Assembly: GCF_029266855.1 (NCBI RefSeq)
Contig: NZ_JAQSWB010000001.1
Location: 1,116,001-1,180,000, forward strand
From: Fluviicola sp.
GTDB taxonomy: Bacteria > Bacteroidota > Bacteroidia > Flavobacteriales_D > Crocinitomicaceae
DNA length: 64,000 nt
Direction: 5' to 3'
The notes under the pieces are model-generated. The model did no database searches, was not told the DNA's origin, and saw only the letters and a list, made by a program, of their open reading frames with translations. This document shows, in pieces, positions 41,693-50,218 of this stretch; positions within the stretch are counted from its first letter, which is position 1, and each line of letters begins with the position of its first letter. Both the position numbers and the translations under genes were made by a program.

Positions 41693-42853
41693 TTGAAAAC
41701 ATACGGATCCAATTTCTGGAAGTTAAGCTTCTCCATGCTTCTTTTTACCACGAGTTACAATATTGTGATTCCGGAAATGAATGCATTTTTAACCGACCTC
41801 GGATCTCCGCAGCTGAAAGGATTGATCATTGCTTTATTCACTATTTCGGCTGGCTTTTCCAGACCATTCTCAGGGAAACTTTCGGATATTATCGGGCGAA
41901 AAAAAGTGATGCTGATTGGATTGCTGATCTCCGTCATCGTTTGTTCTCTTTATTCCTTTGCATTTGCTGCCTGGTTTTTGCTCCTGTTGCGCTTTTTACA
42001 TGGATTCAGCGTCGGATTCTACCCAACCGGCGCCACGGCTTTGATTACAGATATCCTTCCTGAAAATAAACGTGGTTTTGGAATGGGGCTTTGGGGAACT
42101 TTCATTTCTATCGGAATGGGAATCGGACAGGGACTTTCCAGTTTCATCGTAGAAATCGGAAACCGCGATGCTCTGTTTTTTACAGCAGCACTGTTTACCG
42201 CATTGTCCTATATTTTGTATTTCAATGTAAAAGAAACGCTTGCAAAAACTTCGAAATTTCAATTAGAGCATTTAAAGATCAATTCGGACGAGATCATTGA
42301 ACCAAGTGTCATTCCTGTTGCTGTTGTGATGTTTCTCTCGGCTATGTGTTCTGGGATGATACTCGTTCTGTCGCCCGACATTTCAGATCACCTGCATATC
42401 GGGAACAAAGGTGCTTTCTTCATTTTTTATGTGATGGCAACTATTTTAATCCGCCTGGTAACCGGGAAAGTATCTGATACTTACGGTCGAAGAGAAACAC
42501 TGGTAGTCGGAATGATTATTTTATGCATTTCAATGATCCTGATCGGGATGTCGAATACCGGAACCTGGTATTATATTTCCTCTATTGTTTTCGGAATTGC
42601 AACCGGGATTATCTCACCAACCATTTTTGCCTGGACAGCCGATCTATCTCCTAAAAGCAGGCGTGGAAGAGGAACAGGAACCATGTTCATCGCTTTAGAG
42701 TTCGGGGTTCTCAGCGGAGCTTTAGCTACCAATCTTTGGTATCAAAACAATCTGAAATCGATTTGGAATGTGTTTTTGTTTGGGGCCGGAATGGCTTTTT
42801 TATGTATTGTTTACCTGCTTTGGCATTTGAAAACCAGGAAATCCAAACACTAA
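41693..42853 (+). CDS. Major facilitator superfamily transporter
   Basis: 386 residues, about 12 membrane helices. The conserved MFS loop 2-3 motif is GKLSDIIGRKKVMLIG (~62-77), with a second copy in the C-terminal half (GKVSDTYGRRETLVVG). The start is a TTG at 41693; the next ATG (41735) would cut the first helix. A TACTTTTG -7 match (41678-41685) ends 7 bases before it, implying a near-leaderless mRNA. It is most like drug-efflux or sugar-efflux MFS members; substrate unknown. Ends 4 bases inside the convergent NlpC/P60 gene. Confidence 0.88.
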   Translation: MKTYGSNFWKLSFSMLLFTTSYNIVIPEMNAFLTDLGSPQLKGLIIALFTISAGFSRPFSGKLSDIIGRKKVMLIGLLISVIVCSLYSFAFAAWFLLLLRFLHGFSVGFYPTGATALITDILPENKRGFGMGLWGTFISIGMGIGQGLSSFIVEIGNRDALFFTAALFTALSYILYFNVKETLAKTSKFQLEHLKINSDEIIEPSVIPVAVVMFLSAMCSGMILVLSPDISDHLHIGNKGAFFIFYVMATILIRLVTGKVSDTYGRRETLVVGMIILCISMILIGMSNTGTWYYISSIVFGIATGIISPTIFAWTADLSPKSRRGRGTGTMFIALEFGVLSGALATNLWYQNNLKSIWNVFLFGAGMAFLCIVYLLWHLKTRKSKH

Positions 42854-43446
42854 TTCTTAGGAGTAATTCCTCCGTAATCCAGGCGTTTTGCCTTTAAGTA
42901 GCGGGGAACGTAATAACCACTGTTGTTAAAAGTATCAATGATTACCCCTCTGGATGTAGAACTGTGAATAAACTTGATTACACCTTCTTTGACTTCCACA
43001 ACCATCGCAACGTGTCCAACTCCTGAAGAACCGGTATTTCTTCCTTTAAAGAACATCAGATCACCAGGTTGCAACTCAGACAGCTTTACGGTTTTTCCAA
43101 ATTCGGCAATTCCGGGACTTGAACGGGATAAACGCATACCGAAGTTCCCCATTACATAGTAAATAAATCCGCTGCAGTCAAATCCAGATGGTGTAGAACC
43201 TGCATAATGATAAGGTGTTCCCAGGAATTTCTTTGCGAATTGGATGATCTCTTCTACTTGTTTATTGATTTTTGGTGCCGAATCAGTAGAAGCTATTGCC
43301 TCCGAAGCAGATGATCCGGCTTGCTTCATTAGGGTGTCAGAAGACACCTGACTCTTTTGAGGTAAAGAACCTATAGCTGTCTGCGCCTGAAGCGCATTAC
43401 TCGTTAGAATTACAGCTATCGAAAATATGTAAGTTTTTAAAGACAT
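42850..43446 (-). CDS. NlpC/P60 family cell-wall hydrolase
   Basis: 198 residues with a signal peptide (~1-22). The C-terminal domain has GTPYHYAGSTPSGFDCSGF with catalytic Cys91, GHVAMVV with His145 and FIHSS with His161, the full Cys-His-His set of NlpC/P60 D,L-endopeptidases that cut peptidoglycan stems. The N-terminal ~60 residues are low-complexity, Ser/Ala-rich. It has one of the best promoters in the window (43463-43491). Confidence 0.92.
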   Translation of the reverse strand: MSLKTYIFSIAVILTSNALQAQTAIGSLPQKSQVSSDTLMKQAGSSASEAIASTDSAPKINKQVEEIIQFAKKFLGTPYHYAGSTPSGFDCSGFIYYVMGNFGMRLSRSSPGIAEFGKTVKLSELQPGDLMFFKGRNTGSSGVGHVAMVVEVKEGVIKFIHSSTSRGVIIDTFNNSGYYVPRYLKAKRLDYGGITPKN

Positions 43447-43462
43447 AATATTTCAGACGGTG

Positions 43463-43491
43463 CAAAATTATCATTATTTTCACAGAATCAA
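43463..43491 (-). promoter_or_regulatory. Promoter of the NlpC/P60 gene
   Basis: On the minus strand TTG (43491-43489), 18 bases, TAATTTTG (43470-43463); full consensus match, 16 bases before the ATG. Confidence 0.7.
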
Positions 43492-43496
43492 AATGA

Positions 43497-43844
43497 TTGG
43501 TCTTGAGTAAATTAGATAATATCGTATTAACCAAATTGTATTACTCTATTGGAGAGGTTGCTGCTATATTTGATGTAAACACCTCATTGATACGGTTTTG
43601 GGAGAAGGAATTCACTGTGATTCAGCCAAAGAAAAACAAAAAAGGGAATCGTTTATTTACAGTTAAAGATATTGAGCATTTTAACAAGATTTACCAACTG
43701 GTGAAAGAACAGGGCTACACCCTTGATGGCGCTAAAAAAGCCTTAAAAGCCGGTGACAAAGCCATTGTCGATGGAAATTCAAACGAAGTGCTGATCCACA
43801 AACTGGAAAAAATCAAATCGAAATTACTCGAGCTTAAAAAATAA
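43497..43844 (+). CDS. MerR-family transcriptional regulator
   Basis: 115 residues. KLYYSIGEVAAIFDVNTSLIRFWEKEF (in two parts, ~13-39) is the MerR winged-helix with the conserved YSIGEVA and IRFWEKEF elements; KGNRLFTVKDIEHFNKIYQLV continues the domain, followed by a short helix. No effector domain. The start is uncertain: TTG at 43497 or 43503; no ATG fits. It shares its upstream region with the divergent NlpC/P60 gene. This short MerR type is widespread in Bacteroidota; targets unknown. Confidence 0.85.
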   Translation: MVLSKLDNIVLTKLYYSIGEVAAIFDVNTSLIRFWEKEFTVIQPKKNKKGNRLFTVKDIEHFNKIYQLVKEQGYTLDGAKKALKAGDKAIVDGNSNEVLIHKLEKIKSKLLELKK

Positions 43845-43886
43845 TTCGTAATCGTATCCCGATAGCTATCGGGACGTAATTCGTAA
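43845..43886. repeat. Palindrome TCCCGATAGCTATCGGGA between convergent genes
   Basis: A perfect 18-base palindrome (43857-43874) flanked by direct copies of AATTCGTAAT. It occupies the gap between the MerR and aroB genes; a one-base variant is inside the TPR kinase gene (11729-11746). Confidence 0.75.
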
Positions 43887-44972
43887 TCAATTCTTATAAT
43901 AAGCCTGATACAAATAATTCAATGCCATTTTAATGTCGTTCTCATCAATCAAATGATTCCATGAACATTCGCCGATCTGGTTTAAAAAACACGTGCGTAT
44001 TCCCTGCTGATCGTTCTTTTTATCATTTTTCATTAACTCAAGCATAATCCCGACTCCGGTCAGTAAATCTTCCGGACACGGATACAGAGCCATCATGACC
44101 TGAACGATCTCATTCAGTTCATCGGAATTCAATGTTCCTTTCTGGTTGGATAAAAACGCTTCGGCGATTATTCCAAGCGCTACACAATTTCCATGCGACA
44201 TCGGGTTCAGATCCAGGTAATAACCTTCAATTGCATGACCGATCGTATGACCGAAGTTCAGGGATTTCCGTTTCCCTTTTTCAGTTGGATCTTCAGTCAC
44301 TACTTTTGCTTTGATCGCAATGGATTTTTCCAGGATCTTAGTTACGCTTTCTTCAGAAAACAATTCATCCTGTTTACTGGATATCAACCTGTCCCATTCC
44401 TTTTTATCGGAGATCAATGCATGCTTTAGCACTTCTGCAAACCCGCTTCTCCATTCTTCTTCCGGTAAGGTTGTCAAAAAACGCTGATCAACGAAAACCG
44501 CAACCGGGTCGTAAAACGTTCCTATTTGATTTTTAAAGTTCCCCAGATCGATTCCTGTTTTTCCTCCGATAGCCGCATCTACCATTCCGAGTAAGGACGT
44601 AGGGATGTGAATACACCGCAATCCTCTTTTATAAATAGAAGCAATAAAACCACCCATGTCGCTTACAACTCCGCCGCCGAGAGTTATAACCAGGTCCGAA
44701 CGTACTACTCCATAATCCGAAAGTGCCTCCAAAACCTGGAAACAAACCTCCATCACCTTATTTTCTTCACCGGCAGGTAACAAGATCACCTCTGCATCTT
44801 CCAGTGTAGGAAAAGCGGTTAGCAGATACTCGAGACAAAAATCATGCGTATTCTCATCAACAACAATGACTTTTCGAACATCTTTATAAGATTCTTCAAG
44901 TAAAGTGGGGAAAGAAGAAAGCTCCAGATTGCCCACTTCCACAGTATAAGAATTACATTTAATTTTTTTCAA
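43887..44972 (-). CDS. aroB: 3-dehydroquinate synthase
   Basis: 361 residues. LGGGVVSDMGGFIASIYKRG (~97-116) is the NAD-binding glycine motif; IPTSLLGMVDAAIGGKTGID, EEWRSGFAEVLKHALI, NFGHTIGHAIEGYY and SHGNCVALG contain the metal-ligand Glu and two His and the substrate lysines. It makes 3-dehydroquinate from DAHP, the second shikimate step. The start is a TTG; no earlier or nearer ATG fits. Divergent from proline dehydrogenase. Confidence 0.95.
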   Translation of the reverse strand: MKKIKCNSYTVEVGNLELSSFPTLLEESYKDVRKVIVVDENTHDFCLEYLLTAFPTLEDAEVILLPAGEENKVMEVCFQVLEALSDYGVVRSDLVITLGGGVVSDMGGFIASIYKRGLRCIHIPTSLLGMVDAAIGGKTGIDLGNFKNQIGTFYDPVAVFVDQRFLTTLPEEEWRSGFAEVLKHALISDKKEWDRLISSKQDELFSEESVTKILEKSIAIKAKVVTEDPTEKGKRKSLNFGHTIGHAIEGYYLDLNPMSHGNCVALGIIAEAFLSNQKGTLNSDELNEIVQVMMALYPCPEDLLTGVGIMLELMKNDKKNDQQGIRTCFLNQIGECSWNHLIDENDIKMALNYLYQAYYKN

Positions 44973-45039
44973 AACGCTAATTTCAATGATGAAACAAATA
45001 AATTCAGTTTAAAGGTGAACAAAAATACTGGAAAGCGAT

Positions 45040-45047
45040 TAATTTTG
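45040..45047 (+). promoter_or_regulatory. -7 element abutting the proline dehydrogenase start
   Basis: TAATTTTG matches TAnnTTTG exactly and ends 4 bases before the ATG at 45052; leaderless mRNA likely. -33 weak. Confidence 0.45.
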
Positions 45048-45051
45048 CCTC

Positions 45052-46227
45052 ATGATATCTTTTAATAACACAGAAATTGCGTTCAAACACAAGTCTAATA
45101 AGGATTTGAAACGGGCACATTTTCTTTTTTCTGTTATGGCTAGCCCTTTCCTGGTAAAAACAGGAAAAGGATTGACTCAATTCGGGTTGAATGTAGGCCT
45201 TCCTATCAAAGGAATGATTAAGTCGACCATTTTTGAACAATTTTGTGGAGGCGAAACCATCGAAGAATGTACTTCCACTATCAATACTATGTGGAAACAC
45301 CATGTAGGAACTATTTTGGATTATTCGGTAGAAGGAAAAACCAGTGCTGAAGATTTTGAATATACTACCAAAGAGATTATCGCTACGATTCATAAAGCAA
45401 AAGGCAACCCTGGGATTCCGTTTGCAGTATTCAAAATTACCGGAATTGCGCGATTCAGTCTGTTGGAACTTACAAATGGTGGAATTGACGGAATCTCCGG
45501 AGATGATTTAAAAGAATATCATGAAACGGTAGAACGCGTAAACCGGATTTGCAATGAAGCATTTGAAGCGGATGTACCTGTTTTTATTGATGCGGAAGAA
45601 AGCTGGATCCAGGACGTGATTGATCGGATCAGTCATGAAATGATGCTGAAATACAACAAAGAGCGTGCAATCGTGTTCAATACGGTTCAAATGTACCGGC
45701 ACGACCGCTTAGACTTTTTGAAAAAAAGCATTGCCTGGGCTAAAACAGAAAATGTACAATACGGTGTGAAACTGGTTCGCGGTGCATACATGGAAAAGGA
45801 AAGAAAAAGAGCCCTTGAAAACGGGTATCCTTCCCCTATTCAACCGGATAAAAAAACCTGCGACAGTGACTACAATGCAGCATTGAAGTTTTTATTGGAA
45901 CCGGAAAATTTCTCTCAAATGGCTTTGTGCGCAGGATCGCATAATGAGGATTCTTCAGCGTATCTTGCGAGCCTCATCGTATCTTCAGGTATTGATAAAA
46001 CAGATAAACGCATATACTTTGCGCAGTTACTGGGAATGAGTGACCATATTTCTTACACATTAGCTTCTGAAGGCTTTAATGTTGCCAAATATGTTCCTTA
46101 TGGGCCTGTAAAAGAAGTTATTCCTTACCTTTTCAGACGTGCTGATGAAAATACATCTGTAAAAGGACAAACGGGAAGGGAATTGAAATTGATCAAAGAA
46201 GAGATAAAAAGAAGAAAGGGAGCCTAA
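45052..46227 (+). CDS. Proline dehydrogenase
   Basis: 391 residues, matching the stand-alone PRODH barrel rather than bifunctional PutA. VQYGVKLVRGAYMEKERKRA (~236-255), CAGSHNEDSSAYLASL, YFAQLLGMSDHISYTLA and the terminal YVPYGPVKEVIPYLFRRA are the diagnostic FAD- and proline-binding motifs; the RR pair near the C-terminus binds the substrate carboxylate. It oxidises proline to pyrroline-5-carboxylate, passing electrons to the quinone pool. The second enzyme (P5C dehydrogenase) is not nearby. Confidence 0.93.
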   Translation: MISFNNTEIAFKHKSNKDLKRAHFLFSVMASPFLVKTGKGLTQFGLNVGLPIKGMIKSTIFEQFCGGETIEECTSTINTMWKHHVGTILDYSVEGKTSAEDFEYTTKEIIATIHKAKGNPGIPFAVFKITGIARFSLLELTNGGIDGISGDDLKEYHETVERVNRICNEAFEADVPVFIDAEESWIQDVIDRISHEMMLKYNKERAIVFNTVQMYRHDRLDFLKKSIAWAKTENVQYGVKLVRGAYMEKERKRALENGYPSPIQPDKKTCDSDYNAALKFLLEPENFSQMALCAGSHNEDSSAYLASLIVSSGIDKTDKRIYFAQLLGMSDHISYTLASEGFNVAKYVPYGPVKEVIPYLFRRADENTSVKGQTGRELKLIKEEIKRRKGA

Positions 46228-46245
46228 TGGACTCCCTTTCTTTTT
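46211..46245 (+). terminator. Terminator overlapping the end of the proline dehydrogenase gene
   Basis: Stem GAAAGGGAG (46214-46222) with CTCCCTTTC (46232-46240), 9-base loop containing the stop codon, then five T. The last coding bases form the first arm. Confidence 0.85.
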
Positions 46246-46301
46246 GGGTTTGAATTTTATTAATAACAAATAATCGAATTTGTTAAGTAGCAGCAAGTTA
46301 G

Positions 46302-49109
46302 TTAACGTAGTATATTTACGTGACCCGTATGCTCCTTTTTATCATCACTTGAAGAAGTTTTATACTGGATCTTCCAGGTATATTGACCCTCTTGACAAGC
46401 AACACCTTTATATGTACCATCCCAACCTTCAAGTGTATTTCTAGTACTGAATACTAACTCACCCCATCTGTTGTAGATTTCCAGTTTATATGCGTTTTTA
46501 TCAACTCCTGATGTCACAACCGGTAAGAAAACAGGATTGAATTGGTTTCCATCCGGTGTGAAGGTATTAGGAACATACAAAATTACACCTTTTTCCATTA
46601 ATATGGTCTTCGTAATCGAATCTACACAACCATGTTCTGAAATTGCAACTAAAGTCACCTGGAAATTTTGCTCTGGTTCTACAACAAAAGTATGTGTCGG
46701 ACTGAAATCATTCGAGATCTCCGTTCCATCACCGAAATTCCAGATATATTGAACTGCTCCCGAGGAATTATTTACCAAATTAGCTTCCGGGGCAATCACA
46801 GAAATCACTCCTGGGTTCGGCGTAAAATTCGCAACCGGATTCGGATATACACAAATGAAACTTGGATAGCTTTGCGACCAAACACAGCCTAAAGCCGTTG
46901 TTGATGTAACGCTTACATCATAACATCCCTGGTTTTCATATAGGTTTGTCACCGTATCGTTCAAACTTGAAAGAGTATTTCCGTCTCCGAAGGTCCATTG
47001 CGTATTAACGCTTGGTGTTCCTGTAGAATTATTAAGCAGCATGGCTGTATGCGGTTCACAAGCCGGATCTGAAGTGGTTGCAATTTGGATAGCAATCGGT
47101 TCTTCTATTGAAACCATTACCTGGTCTGTATTTGTACAACCTTCAGAAGAAGTTCCGGTAACCGTATAAGTCAATGAACTGGTTGGAGAAAACGAAACAT
47201 TATCTGTAATTCCGTTATCCCATGCATATGTGTCGGCTCCGGAACCAGCCAGTACAGTTGAAGCTCCTTCGCAAATTATCTGATCAGTACCTGCATTCAC
47301 TATCGGAAGCGGATTAACCCTTAACATAACGGTGTCCAAACCAAAGCAATTGGAAGCATCATAACCGTGCAGAACAATTTCATAAGTACCAACCGCAGGA
47401 ACGTAAGTCTGACCATCGGGAATTCCATTCGACCAATTATAGCTTGTTGCCGCACCTGAACCGGTAAACGTAACAGAAGTATTCTCACAAACAGTTACAT
47501 CAGGTCCGGCAGAAACAACCGGTGCAGGTAAAAATGTAACCATCAACGAATCTTTATTCTGACATCCGTTCCCATCAGTACCCGTTACAATGTATTTACC
47601 GTCAACTGTAGGAATAAAGGAAGTTCCGTTCACAGCACCATTATTCCAGGTATACGATACAGCGCCTGAACCGTTTAATGTCATTGGTGTGTAGGGACAA
47701 AGCTGCTGGTCGATCCCCGCTTCTACCGGAGGCAAATCATGAACAACGATATTTCTTACACGTGTATGTGTACAGCTATCCTCGTTCATTGCAACCAAAG
47801 TAATCGTGTAAGTTCCGGCAGTTTGATAAACATGTGTCGGATTCGCAGCCGTTTCCAATGGAGTTCCATCACCAAAATCCCACGAATAAGTCAGGTTTTG
47901 ATTAATCAGATCCGTAGAAACATTACTGGCAGTAACAGGTGCTAAAACACAAGTATTCGGAACCGTAAAATCAGCGGTCGGAATTGATTTAACAATTACC
48001 TGTTTGATCATGGTGTCCCTACAGCCGGTAGTTTCATACGAAACCAGGCGCACATCGTAAACACCAGGTGCAGCATACGTATGAGTAGGACTTGCCGTTG
48101 TGGAAGTAGTTCCATCTCCAAAATTCCAGAGATTCGCAATAATGACATTATTATTAACGGTAGAAGTATTTGTGAACTGTACATTCAACTGCCCGCAGTT
48201 TTGGGTATATGTATAATCCGGAAGTACGATCGTCGGCTCAACTTCTACGTCCACCGTCACAGAACAAGAACCTGTATTTGTCAGTGTTGTTAACTGACAA
48301 GTATATACTGTTCCGGTTGTGGGACTTGGAATCGTAATTGAAGGTGTTGTGGCACCGGTATTCCATAAATAACTGCTAAATCCTGTAGGAGCTGTCAATG
48401 TTGCAGCATTTGTTCCCTGGCAATACTGCACCGTTAATCTCAAAGGCTGACAGCTCATAGTTATATAAGCATACCCAAAATGTCCTGACAGACTGCAATC
48501 TCTGGTAGCAAATTCAATTTGAATGGTTTGCCCAATAAAAGAAGACAAGTCCAAGGCGGCTGTTGACCAGTTCAACCAGGTAACACCATTGCATTCCTGA
48601 AAATTTTGTCCCGGCTGTCCACCATAAACATCGTAAACACCACAAGGTCCTCCAATTTCATTTCCTGCCTGATCCAGTACTTTAATACTTAATCTGGGTT
48701 GTTCATTTGGAAGATGACCGGCTGGGTTCTCTAAAACCGCTGCATATTTGTAAATCAATAAAGAATTATCGACTGTAACCGGCATAGCATATCTCAAGGC
48801 TTCAGCTTCGGCGTTTGTGCCATTATTCCCAATACGAGCAACAACAAAGGAACCTGGGGGAAGTAACTGTAAACCACCACATGAATACGGATCGATCCCT
48901 GGAGTACTAATTATAGTATGTCTTCCACTTACAACACCCGGAAGTGCAAAAGGGTTATTATAATCACCGGTAAAACCTGTCCAGTTATTAAAACCTCCTT
49001 GAGCAAAATTAGCGTTAGGACATGCGGGTTGCAGCTGAGAATAAGCAGTACCGGTTGTAAGTATCAGGCCGATAAATATCAGCTTGACAAAATTCTTCTT
49101 CACAATCAT
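46302..49109 (-). CDS. PKD/Ig-rich secreted protein with T9SS type B sorting domain
   Basis: 935 residues. Signal peptide ~1-24 (ending TAYSQ). Residues ~25-230 are a beta-sandwich-like N-terminal domain, then a Cys-paired Ig-like domain, two PKD domains (each with WNFGDGT or WDFGDGT and HTY/HVY), three Ig-like domains (AGIDQQLCPYTPMTL-type starts), two more PKD domains, and a C-terminal ~85 residues: LYVPNTFTPDGNQFNPVF, YKLEIYNRWGELVFST, GWDGTYKG and YTWKIQY. That end is the gliding-motility-associated/type B sorting domain, which sends the protein through the type IX system to the surface. Function probably adhesion or polymer binding, not proven. Confidence 0.92.
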   Translation of the reverse strand: MIVKKNFVKLIFIGLILTTGTAYSQLQPACPNANFAQGGFNNWTGFTGDYNNPFALPGVVSGRHTIISTPGIDPYSCGGLQLLPPGSFVVARIGNNGTNAEAEALRYAMPVTVDNSLLIYKYAAVLENPAGHLPNEQPRLSIKVLDQAGNEIGGPCGVYDVYGGQPGQNFQECNGVTWLNWSTAALDLSSFIGQTIQIEFATRDCSLSGHFGYAYITMSCQPLRLTVQYCQGTNAATLTAPTGFSSYLWNTGATTPSITIPSPTTGTVYTCQLTTLTNTGSCSVTVDVEVEPTIVLPDYTYTQNCGQLNVQFTNTSTVNNNVIIANLWNFGDGTTSTTASPTHTYAAPGVYDVRLVSYETTGCRDTMIKQVIVKSIPTADFTVPNTCVLAPVTASNVSTDLINQNLTYSWDFGDGTPLETAANPTHVYQTAGTYTITLVAMNEDSCTHTRVRNIVVHDLPPVEAGIDQQLCPYTPMTLNGSGAVSYTWNNGAVNGTSFIPTVDGKYIVTGTDGNGCQNKDSLMVTFLPAPVVSAGPDVTVCENTSVTFTGSGAATSYNWSNGIPDGQTYVPAVGTYEIVLHGYDASNCFGLDTVMLRVNPLPIVNAGTDQIICEGASTVLAGSGADTYAWDNGITDNVSFSPTSSLTYTVTGTSSEGCTNTDQVMVSIEEPIAIQIATTSDPACEPHTAMLLNNSTGTPSVNTQWTFGDGNTLSSLNDTVTNLYENQGCYDVSVTSTTALGCVWSQSYPSFICVYPNPVANFTPNPGVISVIAPEANLVNNSSGAVQYIWNFGDGTEISNDFSPTHTFVVEPEQNFQVTLVAISEHGCVDSITKTILMEKGVILYVPNTFTPDGNQFNPVFLPVVTSGVDKNAYKLEIYNRWGELVFSTRNTLEGWDGTYKGVACQEGQYTWKIQYKTSSSDDKKEHTGHVNILR

Positions 49110-49259
49110 TTAATTCAATTATTAAATTGATACGCCTAAGTTACGGAAGAATGAAGTGATAGTTGCCTCTTAATTAAATCGATTTTGTTAAAAATAACAG
49201 CTATTACAGGAATCTCAAAGATATTTACAAAAAACGAGCGAAATCTTTAGTTTTAAAAC

Positions 49260-49301
49260 AAGAGAAAGCGAAGCTTTCGATATTAATCCGCCACGGCGGA
49301 T
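49260..49301. repeat. Two small palindromes downstream of hemF
   Basis: GAAAGC-GAA-GCTTTC (49264-49278) and ATCCGCC-AC-GGCGGAT (49286-49301) stand side by side, about 27 bases from the hemF stop; the second looks like a dispersed intergenic palindrome. Either might act as a 3' hairpin but no T-run follows. Confidence 0.4.
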
Positions 49302-49327
49302 CAGTGCAATTCCTTTTCAATTCTTAA

Positions 49328-50218
49328 TTATAGATAGCTATGCTTTTGCTTTAAATAGCTTAAAGTTTGACCTTCCGGTGAATCTTCCGCAGGCTGGTAG
49401 TTATACTCCCATTCCGCAATGGGTGGCATGCTCATTAAAATAGATTCTGTTCTTCCTCCTGAATACAACCCGAATTTTGTTCCCCTGTCAAAAGCCAGGT
49501 TAAATTCCGCGTAACGTCCCCTGCGGTAATTCATCCATTGTTTTTCAGCAGCGGTATACGGTTTATTTCTTCCGAGCTCTGCCTGTTCTTCATATAAGAA
49601 CGGGAAACTTTCTCCCAGATCTACGCAAAAGCGAAACAGTTGCTCTTTATTGAGCTGGAGGTGATTATCCAAATGATCGAAGAAAACACCTCCGACACCA
49701 CGTGTTTCCAGTCTGTGTGGCAAATAAAAATAGCTGTCCGCCCATTCTTTGAACTTCGGATAGAAGGATTCGTCATATTTATTGCAGACAGCACGTAATT
49801 TGTGGTGAAAGGAAACCGCGTTTTCATGGATCACATAATGCGGAGTCAGATCAATTCCGCCTCCAAACCAATGAATCCCGTTATCAAGTTCGAAATAACG
49901 CACATTCATGTGTATGATCGGTACATGCGGATTATTCGGATGTAAAACGATGGAAACCCCCGTTGCATAAAAGTGATTTCCGTCAAGCTTCAACTGGGTT
50001 TTCATTTCTTCCGAAACAGGGCCGTACACTTCCGAAAAAGCAACACCTCCTTTTTCGATCAAAGCACCGTTCCGGATGGTCCGGGTTTTACCGCCACCAC
50101 CTTCTGCCCGGTCCCACGGATCTTCCGAGAACTTTGCCAGGCCATCAATTCGCTCCAATTCATTGCAAATGAATAATTGCAGTGCGCGAAATTCCTGTCC
50201 GATTGTCTCCTTATTCAT
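49328..50218 (-). CDS. hemF: Oxygen-dependent coproporphyrinogen III oxidase
   Basis: 296 residues, typical for HemF. WFGGGIDLTPHYV, FHHKLRAVCNKYDESFYPKF-type segment, RGVGGVFFDHL and NYRRGRYAEFNLAFDRGTKF-type segment (each family motif read in pieces) are unmistakable, including the conserved His and Arg residues of the active site. It decarboxylates coproporphyrinogen III to protoporphyrinogen IX using O2, so the organism can grow aerobically. Its start overlaps the end of the LysM gene by 8 bases. Confidence 0.95.
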   Translation of the reverse strand: MNKETIGQEFRALQLFICNELERIDGLAKFSEDPWDRAEGGGGKTRTIRNGALIEKGGVAFSEVYGPVSEEMKTQLKLDGNHFYATGVSIVLHPNNPHVPIIHMNVRYFELDNGIHWFGGGIDLTPHYVIHENAVSFHHKLRAVCNKYDESFYPKFKEWADSYFYLPHRLETRGVGGVFFDHLDNHLQLNKEQLFRFCVDLGESFPFLYEEQAELGRNKPYTAAEKQWMNYRRGRYAEFNLAFDRGTKFGLYSGGRTESILMSMPPIAEWEYNYQPAEDSPEGQTLSYLKQKHSYL